Positions 1-8,991 are shown, numbered from the stretch's first letter. The stretch is 64,000 nt of DNA from Lachnospiraceae bacterium (GCA_017553035.1 JAFZNE010000088.1:24061-88060); one strand, 5' to 3'. A program made the numbers and translations. The notes: generated by a model not told the origin, from the sequence alone.

Positions 1-590
1 GGGCTCCAGTAAGGGTTGGTGGGATGCTCCTGAACTCCGCCGATCTTAGCATTGTACAGATCATAGTACTCGTTTGAGTAAAGCGGAACTTCGGGAAGAA
101 GTGCATTCCAACGGGTGATATAGAGTCTCCACCATGCAGCATATACATCATCAGCGGTCTTGTAATCACCTGCAGGCTCATTGTTGTAAACCATTGCAAA
201 TGAAAGGAAATCAAGACCAAGAAGATGCTGCTCGCCGTCTACGGTAATATAACCGAAACCGGTCTCGGGATCTTCTTCAACATCAGCGATGGTAATCTGC
301 TTACCAACGTGATCATAGAGAGATTCGTAATCGGTGCCATACTCTTTGTTTGCAAGAGTCATAACATCGAACTCGTTGCACCAGTACTCTTCAACAGGAT
401 CAACCGTTGCTACGGGATCGGGAGTAGTCTGGTTGTTGTCGGGTGCGTTTGTAACTGCATTGGTAGTTGCGGGTGTATCTGTAGGTGCAGTGGTAGGTGT
501 GTTCTCGGTCTTATCCTTTGAACAAGCTACCATCGATACAACAAGTACCAATGAAAGTAACAAAGCAACGACTTTGTTAATCTTTTTCAT
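1..590 (-). CDS. ABC transporter substrate-binding lipoprotein, oligopeptide (SBP_bac_5) type, partial
   Basis: The gene begins at an ATG at 590 with a strong SD (AAAGGAGGAG) and runs off the left edge after about 196 codons. The first 22 residues form a lipoprotein signal ending in a VSMVAC lipobox, so the protein should be anchored outside the membrane. A Thr/Pro/Asn-rich linker follows. The visible C-terminal part contains YITRWNALLPEVPLYSNEYY, a stretch I recognise from the C-terminal lobe of clostridial OppA/DppA-like proteins. That is surprising so soon after the linker, because a full OppA is over 500 residues: this may be a short or internally deleted member, or the recognised motif may sit in an N-terminal duplicate domain. 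Ligand is unknown; peptides or oligosaccharides are both possible. The promoter and a nested palindrome lie upstream at 655-778. Confidence 0.75.
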   Translation of the reverse strand, partial: MKKINKVVALLLSLVLVVSMVACSKDKTENTPTTAPTDTPATTNAVTNAPDNNQTTPDPVATVDPVEEYWCNEFDVMTLANKEYGTDYESLYDHVGKQITIADVEEDPETGFGYITVDGEQHLLGLDFLSFAMVYNNEPAGDYKTADDVYAAWWRLYITRWNALLPEVPLYSNEYYDLYNAKIGGVQEHPTNPYWS

Positions 591-654
591 GTTTCTCCTC
601 CTTTAAATTTAACACATTGTCGCAGTAAAGTGTAACTCTACATGCAATATTATT

Positions 655-682
655 ATTATATCTAAAAGTTTTTTCTTGTCAA
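655..682 (-). promoter_or_regulatory. Consensus sigma-A promoter of the binding-protein gene
   Basis: On the minus strand a perfect -35 TTGACA (677-682) and a perfect -10 TATAAT (655-660) are separated by 16 bp. The start codon is about 65 bp downstream. This is one of the best housekeeping promoter matches in the window, so the gene is probably strongly expressed unless repressed. Confidence 0.8.
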
Positions 683-717
683 GAATTTTATTGTTTGACG
701 CGCAACAGCCTTAAAGT

Positions 718-778
718 GTTACGTTATTTCACGTAAAAAGAGGCTGTTTTACGTGATTTCGGCCATTTTTAACGTAAC
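718..778. promoter_or_regulatory. Nested palindromes with four ACGT cores upstream of the binding-protein promoter
   Basis: An outer perfect inverted repeat, GTTACGTTA (718-726) with TAACGTAAC (770-778), encloses an inner perfect one, TCACGTAAAA (729-738) with TTTTACGTGA (747-756). ACGTTATTTC (721-730) and ACGTGATTTC (751-760) are also direct repeats 30 bp apart, close to three helical turns. The block lies 36-96 bp upstream of the -35 element. It looks like an operator array for a dimeric regulator, although an RNA or DNA hairpin is possible. The regulator is not identifiable. Confidence 0.5.
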
Positions 779-782
779 AAAA

Positions 783-844
783 ACCTCATCCGCTGACTAA
801 ACACGTTTTCCTTAAGAAGAAGGTGTTTAGTCGGCAGATGAGGT
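783..844. repeat. Hairpin element with ACCTCATCCG core, copy 1 (probable terminator)
   Basis: Two 22-nt arms (783-804 and 823-844) pair almost completely around an 18-nt loop; the two differences from a perfect repeat are in the GCTGAC/GTCGGC segment. The outer end reads ACCTCATCCG and its complement, as in the elements at 8955 and 36708. It lies just after the end of the minus-strand ABC gene at 868, so it probably terminates that operon. Confidence 0.65.
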
Positions 845-867
845 GTATTCATATTATAATATAATTC

Positions 868-1956
868 TTATTCTTTTTCACTTTCAGCCTGTTTGCTTCC
901 CGGAGCGGACAGTACTATCTTATCGTCTTCCATCGCTACCAGGATCTTGTTGTCCTCGAGCGCCAGTTCATCGAGCATATGTCTCGGGATCTGAAGTCTT
1001 CCGGCCCTGTCGATGATCGAGAACTCTTCCTGTGTATCCTCTTCCATCCAGTTGACCTTGCCTGTGCCGAATGCATTGGTGTACTTCTCTTTCAGGATCC
1101 TTTCGCTGCTGATCTTGCCGTCGCGGATCGCAACAACACGGTTAACCTTCTTCGAAAGCTCCACATCGTGGGTTACTATGATGATCGTCTGGCCGTATTC
1201 GCTGTTGAGTCTTCTGAATACGTCGAAAATGTAATCTGCGGTCTTTCTGTCTACCGAACCTGTCGGCTCGTCCGCAAGAAGCAGCTTGGGCCTGTTGGCA
1301 AGTGCTATCGCGATCGCGATCCTCTGCTGTTCACCGCCTGAGAGCTGTGACAGACGGCTGTTCTTGCGGTGGCTCATCCCGACCAGGTCGAGCAGCTCAT
1401 CAGCCGTCTCTCTTCTTTCCTTGTCGCTGACATCCGTAAGGAGCATCGGGGTCACGATGTTCTCGAACGCCGTCATATAGGGAAGCAGGTTACGTCCGTT
1501 GTTCTGCCATACGAAGCCTACCGTACTGCGTTTATACAGATCCTTCTCCTTCTGGCTCAGCTTGAAAAGATTCCTTCCGTCAACATAGAGCTTGCCCGCG
1601 CTCGGCTCATCCAGACATCCGAGCATGTTCAGGAATGTAGACTTTCCCGAACCACTGTTACCGATGATCGCGGTCAGCTCACCCTTTTCGACTTTAAGAT
1701 CGAGTCCCTGCAGCGCAAGTACCTCGATGTCGATGGTCTTGTAGATCTTTACAAGGTTCTCCGCAAGCACCATGGGAGTATTGGGATCGGATTCGGGAGC
1801 AGCATCTTTTTTATCGGCTTTACCCTTTTTATCATCGGAATCTGAACCCGTAGTTTCGGATACAGTTGCTTCAGCAGTATCATTTGCGGCTGTGGTAACG
1901 TTCTCTTTCACTTCGATCTGATCCGCTTTCGTTTTATCTTTTTTCTTATTAAACAT
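868..1956 (-). CDS. ABC transporter ATP-binding protein with C-terminal AbrB-like domain
   Basis: About 362 residues. The first ~60 residues are charged and low in complexity. A MacB/LolD-type ATPase follows: Walker A GNSGSGKST near 99-107, signature LSGGEQQRI near 205-213, Walker B LLLADEP near 225-231, and the switch histidine in IVTHD. After the ATPase, residues ~312-350 (DRAGRLQIPRHMLDEL, then a short beta-rich stretch) resemble the SpoVT/AbrB swapped-hairpin fold. I chose the ATG at 1956 because GAGG lies 6 nt upstream; the longest frame would start with TTG at 1977. It is the last gene of the export operon and probably powers the permease at 2739 together with the ATPase at 2027. The AbrB-like tail may mediate dimerisation or DNA contact. 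Confidence 0.85.
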   Translation of the reverse strand: MFNKKKDKTKADQIEVKENVTTAANDTAEATVSETTGSDSDDKKGKADKKDAAPESDPNTPMVLAENLVKIYKTIDIEVLALQGLDLKVEKGELTAIIGNSGSGKSTFLNMLGCLDEPSAGKLYVDGRNLFKLSQKEKDLYKRSTVGFVWQNNGRNLLPYMTAFENIVTPMLLTDVSDKERRETADELLDLVGMSHRKNSRLSQLSGGEQQRIAIAIALANRPKLLLADEPTGSVDRKTADYIFDVFRRLNSEYGQTIIIVTHDVELSKKVNRVVAIRDGKISSERILKEKYTNAFGTGKVNWMEEDTQEEFSIIDRAGRLQIPRHMLDELALEDNKILVAMEDDKIVLSAPGSKQAESEKE

Positions 1957-2026
1957 ATAAGACCTCATTTTACTCAATGTTTAGAAATATACCTCATTCA
2001 TCAGCATTTTGAGAATACATCTTGTT

Positions 2027-2713
2027 TCAGGTTTCCGGCTGCTCTATCTCTCCGCCTACGATCGTATATGCGGCATCACCGGCCGACATCAGCGAAGTAT
2101 CATGTGTTGTCATGACGAAGGTAACGCCCTCTTCTTTTACAAGATTCTTGAAAATGTTGACTACATTGATCGCCGTCTGGCTGTCAAGCTCGGCCGTAGG
2201 CTCATCCGCAAAAATAATATCGGGCTGATGGGCGATGGCTCTCGCAATGGCAACACGCTGCTGCTCACCACCGGAAAGTTCCTGCGGCATGTGATCTACA
2301 CGCGCCGCAAGTCCCACCATTTTGAGACACGTGTTTACTCTTTCCTTGCGATTCCCTTTGAAATCGGAAAGTCTCAGGGCAAACTCAACATTTTCATATA
2401 CCGTCATCATCGGTATCAGCGATACCGACTGAAATACGAATCCGAAATGCTTGCGGCGCAGCTTCTCTCTCTGGTCTTCACTCATTGCGATGATGTCCTT
2501 GTCGCCGAAGCGAAGGCTTCCCGATGTAGGAGCATCCAGAGCTCCGAGAATGTTCATGAGCGTGGTCTTACCCGAACCGGAGGGGCCTTTAAGGATCGTA
2601 AGCGCCCCTTTCGGGATATCGACACTCACGTCCTTCAGGACATGGATCGAGTTGCCGCCAGACAGTTCGAAAATGCGGTTTATCTTATTTGCGACAATAA
2701 TATTTTCCTGCAT
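2027..2713 (-). CDS. ABC transporter ATP-binding protein (MacB/LolD type)
   Basis: 228 residues, the usual length for a stand-alone MacB-type ATPase. Walker A GPSGSGKTT near 43-51, Q-loop in FVFQSVSLIP, signature LSGGEQQRV near 146-154, Walker B FADEP and TTHD are all intact. The start is the ATG at 2713, preceded by AGGAGA; the longer frame to 2752 would overlap the permease gene. It lies 25 bp after the permease stop and is surely its partner. Two different ATPases in one operon suggest a heterodimeric motor, or one ATPase with a regulatory role. Confidence 0.9.
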   Translation of the reverse strand: MQENIIVANKINRIFELSGGNSIHVLKDVSVDIPKGALTILKGPSGSGKTTLMNILGALDAPTSGSLRFGDKDIIAMSEDQREKLRRKHFGFVFQSVSLIPMMTVYENVEFALRLSDFKGNRKERVNTCLKMVGLAARVDHMPQELSGGEQQRVAIARAIAHQPDIIFADEPTAELDSQTAINVVNIFKNLVKEEGVTFVMTTHDTSLMSAGDAAYTIVGGEIEQPET

Positions 2714-2738
2714 TGCAAATCTCCTGTAACCGTAACAA

Positions 2739-5549
2739 TTAGTCTTCGCCAAGCTTGAGGGCCTGCGAGATCTTCATCTTGAATACCTGGTTGATAAGTA
2801 TGCTCAGACAGATGACAAACATCAGCGCGATGATTATCAGCAGTCTTACGACGTCGCTTCTCTGTGTGATAAGCTCGAGCGGAAGGACTCTGTCCGAAGC
2901 CGAGTATGCGATCTGGATGATGGGAACATACAGTACCGAAGCCACATATCCTATCACGAGTCCGAAGGCGATACCGAATACTCCTGTAAATACCTGCTCA
3001 TTGATCAGCATTCGGATGACTTCCTTACGGCTCATACCCATAGCCCTGAAAATACCGAACAGGAGCTCACGTGATTTTATCGAAAGCATCCAGTAGATAA
3101 CATATCCTATTCCGCAGATCAGCAGGACAGTGATAAAACTCATGGTCAGGATTCCGTTGGTGCCCTGGAACAGCGGCTCGGAAGCGATCTCTTCTTTGGC
3201 TCTTACACCGTCGGCCATGCTTGTGATCATCAGGTTCTTCTCGGTTGCGAAATCGTAGAATCCGTCGGTCTTGCCTTCCATGTTTATCCAGACTTTGTAA
3301 GGATAAACGCCGATCTTTTCCTGAATGGTCGAAAGATGGGCGACGATCATGTACTTCTCTTCTATAGAAGTACTGCTGTCTTCCATAATATTGACAACGC
3401 TGGGTCTGTATGCGGGCCAGTAATCGAAGAACCCGTAAACTACGGCCGTATTTGAGCCTTCAATTGTCTTGTCGTTTATTTCGTATGTGATCCTGTCCCC
3501 TATCTTGACACCGAGCTTATCCCTGAAATTAGAAGACATAAGCACAGCATCGGGATTGGTAGACAGCACGTTCAGATACTCATAAAAATCGTATTTGAGC
3601 AGACCGTCTTTCATCTTGGCCGCTTCGCCGAAGCTCTTGGTATCGATGCCCATAAGGTCTGTCTTTATCTTGGCTCCGGCAACGCTGATCGAAGCCGATT
3701 CGTTCGTAAATACCTTGGCAACGCCCTTGGCATTCAGCTCGATATATTTCGTAAAATCGGGCTCTCCGTAAACAAGCTCAAGTGTAGGATCGACCGCTAC
3801 GAACGATGCGTTGTTCTTCCAGTATTCCTGTTCGACAATGTCGGTTCCGTAAACGTACTCCGTATTGTTTTCGGCATTTGCGAGGATCGTACGTGCTACG
3901 GTCGTATTGAACATACCGAAGGCAACGGTCAGGATCAGGAATACCATGATAAATGCCTGTTTGTTGCCCGTCCTAACCAGCTGAAGGAAAGAAGTATACT
4001 CAGCCGGCTTCCAGCCCTTCTTACCTATATTGTAGATGAGCTTGACCAGAAGGTTCTGGATACGCAGCGAGATCATGCCCGCACCCAGGATAAACAATGA
4101 TGAGCTCAGGAACAGCAGCGGATCGAGTGACTCTCCCGAAAGAACTCTTAAAAGGAGTTCATCCTGGCGGCTGTTGAATGAATAGAATCCATACAGCGAC
4201 ACTCCGAAAATAATAAAATCAAGATATAATTTCTTCCACAAAGGCTTATCACTGCGGCTTCTCTTACGTTTAACCGCAACGATACTTACCTTATCCCTCT
4301 TGAAGACGGGAAGCAATGTCATGATCATTGAAACGGCTACCGCGATCAGGGCATAGATAAATACCTCTGATGTGATCTCGACTTTCAGGCTTCTCGGCGA
4401 ATCGAATTTCAGGAATGCGCTTGATGCACCGAGTATCTTACATATGAGCGCTCCGAGCGGTATACCGATCACAAATGAGATTCCCGAGAGCACGAACGAC
4501 TGGAGCAGGTACATGGTAAGAACCTGTCTCTTGGAAGCTCCACGGCTCTTGAGCAATGCGATCTCGTTTTCTTCCATCTCGAGCATCTGTCTCGAGATCA
4601 TGAAAATGAATGCGCACAGCAATACGATAACGGGAACCTGCAGTATGGCAAGCGTAGTTACGATCCTGTTTTCCTCACCCAGGAATTTTTCGATTAGTGC
4701 GGTATATGCCGGCTCTTCAAATGAAGAGTATATCGAATCATGTTCTTCGACCAGTGCACGGGTCGTATTGAGGACCTCGGCCGCATGCTCGGGACGTAGC
4801 TTGGTATAATCAAGAAGTATCAGTCTCGAATCATTGTACTGGTAGGTAACCTTACTTCCGGTCGTGAACAATGATACGAAAAGATCGTAGTCCAGCAGCA
4901 CGCTGTCAAAATATACATCGGGACCGTCCGTCCAGAAAGGATCTTCCGCATCGGAGTTGGTATAGATACCTACGACCCTGATCTTGATCGGCGTATCATC
5001 GGAGAATTTGAATTTCTTGAATTCCATTTCCTCGCCGACAACAAGGTTCAGATTGACCATGGCTGCCTGTGAAATGACAACTTCGATAAAGCCGTCGGCA
5101 GTTCTCTCCTTTGCAGGCAGGTTGCCGCTGAGCATTTCAGCATGCTTATCAAGATCCTTCAATGCTCCGAGATATATCTTCTGAACATCCTGGACGCCCT
5201 TGTGTACATTGAGCGAAGACGCCTCGTCGGACAGCATCTTGAGGTAGTTCACGTCAACAACGGCATCAATGCCGAGTGTCGAAGGAATCGCGTCTGCTAC
5301 TCCGCGGATCCTGTCGGCCGAACCTCTTCCGCCTTTTTGTCTGACAAGACCGGTCGTACGGATCGTCATCGGATATTCATTGTTGGCTTCGAGATAGTTG
5401 GTAAACTCATCCGTAAGCATTCTGCGGCGCGTTGCATCCTGATACATCGGATTGCTGACGGTTATCGCGATAAGAAGGATATTGCCTATCAAAAGGCTTA
5501 TAACCATCCATTTTTTATGCAGTATTCTCTGCAAGACAAGGTGAAACAT
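2739..5549 (-). CDS. Large FtsX/MacB-family ABC permease
   Basis: About 936 residues. One transmembrane helix near the N-terminus is followed by a ~270-residue extracellular domain. A first FtsX-like membrane unit follows (helix start VTTLAILQVPVIVLLCAFIF), then two middle helices, a second extracellular domain, and a second FtsX unit at the C-terminus (helices from MSFITVLLICGIGYVIY onward, with FRAMGMSRKEV coupling motif). This is the double-FtsX architecture used for exporting or extracting lipids, lipoproteins or antimicrobial peptides rather than import. The start is the ATG at 5549 with GGAGGG upstream; the longer frame uses a TTG inside that SD. It sits between three adaptor genes upstream and two ATPases downstream. 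The substrate is unknown. Confidence 0.88.
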   Translation of the reverse strand: MFHLVLQRILHKKWMVISLLIGNILLIAITVSNPMYQDATRRRMLTDEFTNYLEANNEYPMTIRTTGLVRQKGGRGSADRIRGVADAIPSTLGIDAVVDVNYLKMLSDEASSLNVHKGVQDVQKIYLGALKDLDKHAEMLSGNLPAKERTADGFIEVVISQAAMVNLNLVVGEEMEFKKFKFSDDTPIKIRVVGIYTNSDAEDPFWTDGPDVYFDSVLLDYDLFVSLFTTGSKVTYQYNDSRLILLDYTKLRPEHAAEVLNTTRALVEEHDSIYSSFEEPAYTALIEKFLGEENRIVTTLAILQVPVIVLLCAFIFMISRQMLEMEENEIALLKSRGASKRQVLTMYLLQSFVLSGISFVIGIPLGALICKILGASSAFLKFDSPRSLKVEITSEVFIYALIAVAVSMIMTLLPVFKRDKVSIVAVKRKRSRSDKPLWKKLYLDFIIFGVSLYGFYSFNSRQDELLLRVLSGESLDPLLFLSSSLFILGAGMISLRIQNLLVKLIYNIGKKGWKPAEYTSFLQLVRTGNKQAFIMVFLILTVAFGMFNTTVARTILANAENNTEYVYGTDIVEQEYWKNNASFVAVDPTLELVYGEPDFTKYIELNAKGVAKVFTNESASISVAGAKIKTDLMGIDTKSFGEAAKMKDGLLKYDFYEYLNVLSTNPDAVLMSSNFRDKLGVKIGDRITYEINDKTIEGSNTAVVYGFFDYWPAYRPSVVNIMEDSSTSIEEKYMIVAHLSTIQEKIGVYPYKVWINMEGKTDGFYDFATEKNLMITSMADGVRAKEEIASEPLFQGTNGILTMSFITVLLICGIGYVIYWMLSIKSRELLFGIFRAMGMSRKEVIRMLINEQVFTGVFGIAFGLVIGYVASVLYVPIIQIAYSASDRVLPLELITQRSDVVRLLIIIALMFVICLSILINQVFKMKISQALKLGED

Positions 5550-5564
5550 CTTACCCTCCAATTA

Positions 5565-6689
5565 TTAATGCAAAACTACGACATCTCCTTCATTGAGTCC
5601 CATAACAGCCCAATAGTTGTCTGCATTGACTCCTCCGGAGATAAAATACTGCTTGAACTGGTGTCCGTCCTTGTAGAGGTTGACATATGTTCCGCCGTTG
5701 TCGGTCTCTACCGCTTTTTTGGGAACCAGTATCGCATTTTGCGTATGTATCGATTCATAACGGACGCTCACGTCCTCGCCGATCTTCATATTTGACGGAT
5801 CGCCGATAAATGTTATGTACTTGGTCTTGCCGACCAGGTTACTTGACAGGGTCGGGCTTGAACAAGAAGTCACGCGGCCGTCTATCAGTACATTCTGGGA
5901 TTTCTGTACGCTGACAACCTGTACCGCCTGATTGTAGGAAAGGTTTTCACCTCCGCTTATTACTTCCAGTCTTACATTCTCGGTATCGTAAATAGAGCAT
6001 ATGTATGCCCAGTTATCAAGTGTCTGGCCTCTCCATATCCTGGAAATATTTGAGACCTTGCCTGACATGGGAGCCGTGATATATTGCGTTTCGCGAAGGC
6101 TCTTATAAGTACTCAGTGTAGCTTTCTGCGCCTCAATGAAGTCTTCTCTTTCCTGGAGCTCATCATTGTAGTTAACATACAATCTGTCATACAGAAGCTG
6201 TGCCACACGCCTGTCGGCTGCCGAAGGTGAACTCTCGGCAAGTGTTTTGTACCTGTTGAGGAGCTGGCTGTTGGTCGTGATGTAGGATTCGAGTGATTCT
6301 TCAAGCGCACCTATATATGCTTCGAGCTCGTCGACCGTCTCAACATTGACGGATAATGATACCTCGGCGATCGGGTCGCCGGTATTGACGAGGTCACCGT
6401 CCGATACGAGCATTCCCTGGAATATGACGTTTCCTCTGTTGATCTCATTGAAAACATATGAAACATTTTCATATACAATAGAAGCCCTGCAGACATCTTT
6501 TACTATGAATTCGCCCTTGGTTACGACTCCGGTCTGGACATTTTCAACTACTTCATTATCATAAGCCGCAAAATACAGTTCGTCGCTGTTCTTGGGATTG
6601 TCGGCTCCGTGAACGGGCACGATCTGGCTTAAGATCAGCGTAAGAGAAAGGAAAACGGCTAAGGGCTTTTTTAAGTTAATTCTTGACAT
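5565..6689 (-). CDS. HlyD/MacA-like adaptor (membrane fusion protein) with Sec signal
   Basis: 374 residues. A type I signal peptide (to about VHGAD) replaces the lipobox seen in the next two adaptors. A lipoyl-like half (NVIFQGMLVSDGDLVNTGDPI) is followed by a coiled-coil hairpin (~120-205), the second lipoyl half (ITAPMSGKVSN), and beta-barrel and membrane-proximal domains. The start has AAGGAG 9 nt upstream and overlaps the end of the preceding adaptor gene by 14 bp, implying coupled translation. In a cell without an outer membrane the adaptor presumably forms an extracytoplasmic collar on the FtsX permease. Confidence 0.85.
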   Translation of the reverse strand: MSRINLKKPLAVFLSLTLILSQIVPVHGADNPKNSDELYFAAYDNEVVENVQTGVVTKGEFIVKDVCRASIVYENVSYVFNEINRGNVIFQGMLVSDGDLVNTGDPIAEVSLSVNVETVDELEAYIGALEESLESYITTNSQLLNRYKTLAESSPSAADRRVAQLLYDRLYVNYNDELQEREDFIEAQKATLSTYKSLRETQYITAPMSGKVSNISRIWRGQTLDNWAYICSIYDTENVRLEVISGGENLSYNQAVQVVSVQKSQNVLIDGRVTSCSSPTLSSNLVGKTKYITFIGDPSNMKIGEDVSVRYESIHTQNAILVPKKAVETDNGGTYVNLYKDGHQFKQYFISGGVNADNYWAVMGLNEGDVVVLH

Positions 6690-7731
6690 AAACCATTTCT
6701 CCTTCCTGAAGACCTTCTATGATCTCCGTATAAGTCGAATCGGAAACGCCTGTAACAACGTTCTTTCTGATCCTCTGATCATTTTCTACCACATATACGA
6801 ACTGACCGTTGCTGTCCGAATATACCGCATTGGACGGGATCGCGATAACACCTTCCTTGAAATCGGAAACGGTAATTATCGTAACATAGTCACCCGGTTT
6901 GAGGCTTATATCAGTCTCGCCTTTGATCCTGAATTTGGATGTCGGGCTGATACCGTTCGTCGAAAGATCTTTCAGCTCTTTTTTGGTGTAAGGGATATAT
7001 TCGATCTCGACACGCTGTCCGTCGACCAGTGCATAATAGTCATAAAGGCCTTTTATCACATTTTCACCAATAAAGGTACATGTGATCGTTACATCGCCTT
7101 CGGTCTCAAGCGCAACTACGCTGGAACCGGCTCTTACGAAAGTACCTTTGCGGGCGTTGAGCGCTGCGATCGCGGTAGTGTCCGCGGGTGCAAGGATGTA
7201 ACGGAAACCGATGTCTTTCGATTCGAGCTGTTCGAGTCTCTCCTGCTTTATCTGAAGTTTCAGCTCGGCCTGTTCTTTTTCGTGCTTGACTTCAAGTTCT
7301 CTCTCGGCTGTATACTCTCCTGCCAGCTTTGCAAGCTCGATCTCGGCATCAAGTTTTTTAAAACGCTCTTCATTCGAGCTCTTCAATTCCTTGATCTCGG
7401 ATTTGAGGCTCTTGAGCTCATCATACTCTTTGCTTACGAGCGATGCGAGAACTTCGCCTTCCTCGACCTCGGTTCCGGGAGATACATAGATTCCGTATAT
7501 GTAACCGTCAATATCAAATCCCAGTTCTTCGAATGCGGGAACGATCGATGCGTCATACACGCTCGTCCGGCTCAGGTCCATTTTCGACGCGATCGCGCTG
7601 TCGAGCTTGGCATTGGCCGCCTCCATCAAAGTTGTGGTATGCGTGCCGCCGCTGTTGCTTCCCGAACAGGAAGTCATCACCATGATCGCGGCAGTAAAGA
7701 TTGCTGCTTTTATAAAAAGCTTTCGTTTCAT
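6676..7731 (-). CDS. HlyD/MacA-like adaptor lipoprotein
   Basis: 351 residues. The signal ends in an MTSC lipobox, so the mature protein is lipid anchored. Domain order is a lipoyl-type half (GYIYGIYVSPGTEVEEGEVL), a highly charged coiled-coil hairpin (~105-175), the second half (YILAPADTTAIAALNARKGT), and a beta-barrel ending in the adaptor-family motif AIPSNAVYSDSNGQFVYVV. GAGG lies 7 nt before the ATG. It is the middle of three adaptor genes. Confidence 0.85.
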   Translation of the reverse strand: MKRKLFIKAAIFTAAIMVMTSCSGSNSGGTHTTTLMEAANAKLDSAIASKMDLSRTSVYDASIVPAFEELGFDIDGYIYGIYVSPGTEVEEGEVLASLVSKEYDELKSLKSEIKELKSSNEERFKKLDAEIELAKLAGEYTAERELEVKHEKEQAELKLQIKQERLEQLESKDIGFRYILAPADTTAIAALNARKGTFVRAGSSVVALETEGDVTITCTFIGENVIKGLYDYYALVDGQRVEIEYIPYTKKELKDLSTNGISPTSKFRIKGETDISLKPGDYVTIITVSDFKEGVIAIPSNAVYSDSNGQFVYVVENDQRIRKNVVTGVSDSTYTEIIEGLQEGEMVYVKN

Positions 7732-7761
7732 GTCCGTACCTCAAATGTAAAAAACTATTAC

Positions 7762-8829
7762 CTAACGCAGTATTACCGAAGAATTGGGTTCAACACCGCT
7801 CAAAATTTCAACATAATCGTTACCTATCAGTCCGACTTCAACTTTCTGAAGCTCTCTTACACCGCTGTCGCTGAGTGTAAATACATAATAGTATTCGTCG
7901 GTGTTGTAAACCGTCAGACGGGGAAGCGCAAGAACCTGTTCATGTTTATCAAGCAGAAGTTTTACTATTCCGCTTGTTCCCATGGTAAGCGAAAAGTCGG
8001 GTTCGTCGAGTTCGAGCACTATCTTACCGGTTTCTTCATCTATCTGTGTTACCGTAACGGAATAAGTTTTCTGATTTGATAACTCTACTTCGGCAGCATC
8101 ACCTGTTTCAAGGTACTGTACCGCATCCTTATCATCTGCGACAAATGCGCAGACACTCGTATCAACGATGGTCACCGCAGTGGAATCGGTGGACGATGTC
8201 CAGTCTTCTATGCCTTCTTTTATCGAAAGCACGGTACCGTCGATCCCGGCGTATATACATGAATTTTCTATAATATACTGGTCTTTTTCGATCTGTTTGT
8301 TGCAGTAATCTATCTTTTTATTCGCGGTGATAATATTCTCTTCGCACTTTTCCTTACTTAAAATGTAGTCTTCTTTTGCCGCGAGCGAAACAGAAGGAGA
8401 ATTGATCCGTGATTCATAAAAATCGATCATTTCATTCTGCTGTTGGATCTCAAGTTCGGATTCTCGTATCGACGATTCAAGATCAAACAGCTCTTTTTCT
8501 TTACTGCTTACATCGAGTTCGGCGATCAGATCTCCGGCTTTGACATCCTGGCCTTCTTCGGCATAGACGTGGGCAACCTTGAATCCGGCGATCTTGAACT
8601 TGAGCTTCTCTTCACTCAGCTGCGAATAAGTACAGTTGATCGACTTTATAAGCTCGACATCCTTGATCTGCGCCAGAGCAAGATCATATTTATCAAATAC
8701 GTTCTCAGTAGCTATCTTGACAGTCGGTCTTTCCTTGCCCCGGCCGCATCCCGAAAGAGATACCGTCAGGACCAGAGCTGCCGCTACTAATCCGGCTGTA
8801 CGCTGCACGATCTTTTTTCTTTCTTTCAT
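7762..8829 (-). CDS. HlyD/MacA-like adaptor lipoprotein, first gene of the export operon
   Basis: 355 residues with a SLSGC lipobox. The same layout as its neighbours is visible: a lipoyl half (VAHVYAEEGQDVKAGDLIAE), a coiled-coil hairpin (~110-185), the second half (IYAGIDGTVLSIKEG), and a C-terminal barrel with LPRLTVYNTDEYYYVFTL. It lies 30 bp upstream of the second adaptor gene. A possible promoter is at 8883-8911. Three divergent adaptors in a row for one permease suggest a mixed adaptor ring or separate roles. Confidence 0.85.
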   Translation of the reverse strand: MKERKKIVQRTAGLVAAALVLTVSLSGCGRGKERPTVKIATENVFDKYDLALAQIKDVELIKSINCTYSQLSEEKLKFKIAGFKVAHVYAEEGQDVKAGDLIAELDVSSKEKELFDLESSIRESELEIQQQNEMIDFYESRINSPSVSLAAKEDYILSKEKCEENIITANKKIDYCNKQIEKDQYIIENSCIYAGIDGTVLSIKEGIEDWTSSTDSTAVTIVDTSVCAFVADDKDAVQYLETGDAAEVELSNQKTYSVTVTQIDEETGKIVLELDEPDFSLTMGTSGIVKLLLDKHEQVLALPRLTVYNTDEYYYVFTLSDSGVRELQKVEVGLIGNDYVEILSGVEPNSSVILR

Positions 8830-8882
8830 CTGTAAAACCTAGTATACTCGTATAAAAATGAACTAAAAACATACAATTTTAC

Positions 8883-8911
8883 ATTATAACCACAAGGTTT
8901 GTATTTGTACA
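8883..8911 (-). promoter_or_regulatory. Possible promoter of the three-adaptor ABC operon
   Basis: Minus strand: -10 TATAAT (8883-8888) and a 4/6 match to the -35, TGTACA (8906-8911), with a 17-bp spacer, about 55 bp upstream of the first adaptor gene. The region is AT-rich. No operator was recognised. Confidence 0.4.
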
Positions 8912-8954
8912 TTATTTTATGTGCTTTTTAATCCTCATTTTTTGCTATATTAAA

Positions 8955-8991
8955 ACACCTCATCCGACCGCGAAGCGGTCGGATGAGGTGT
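8955..8991. repeat. Hairpin element with ACCTCATCCG core, copy 2 (probable pta terminator)
   Basis: A perfect palindrome of two 17-nt arms around a GAA loop. The ends read ACACCTCATCCG and CGGATGAGGTGT, as in copies 1 and 3. It lies 31 bp after the pta stop codon. On the minus strand it is followed by TTTT, so it is probably the ackA-pta terminator. Confidence 0.7.

Noticed and set aside
225-606. Two plus-strand open frames of 90-98 codons
   Set aside because: They are shadows of the minus-strand binding-protein gene, which has the SD, promoter and lipobox.
2009-2758. A 249-codon plus-strand frame opposite the ABC ATPase
   Set aside because: It is the antisense of a gene with complete Walker A, signature and Walker B motifs.
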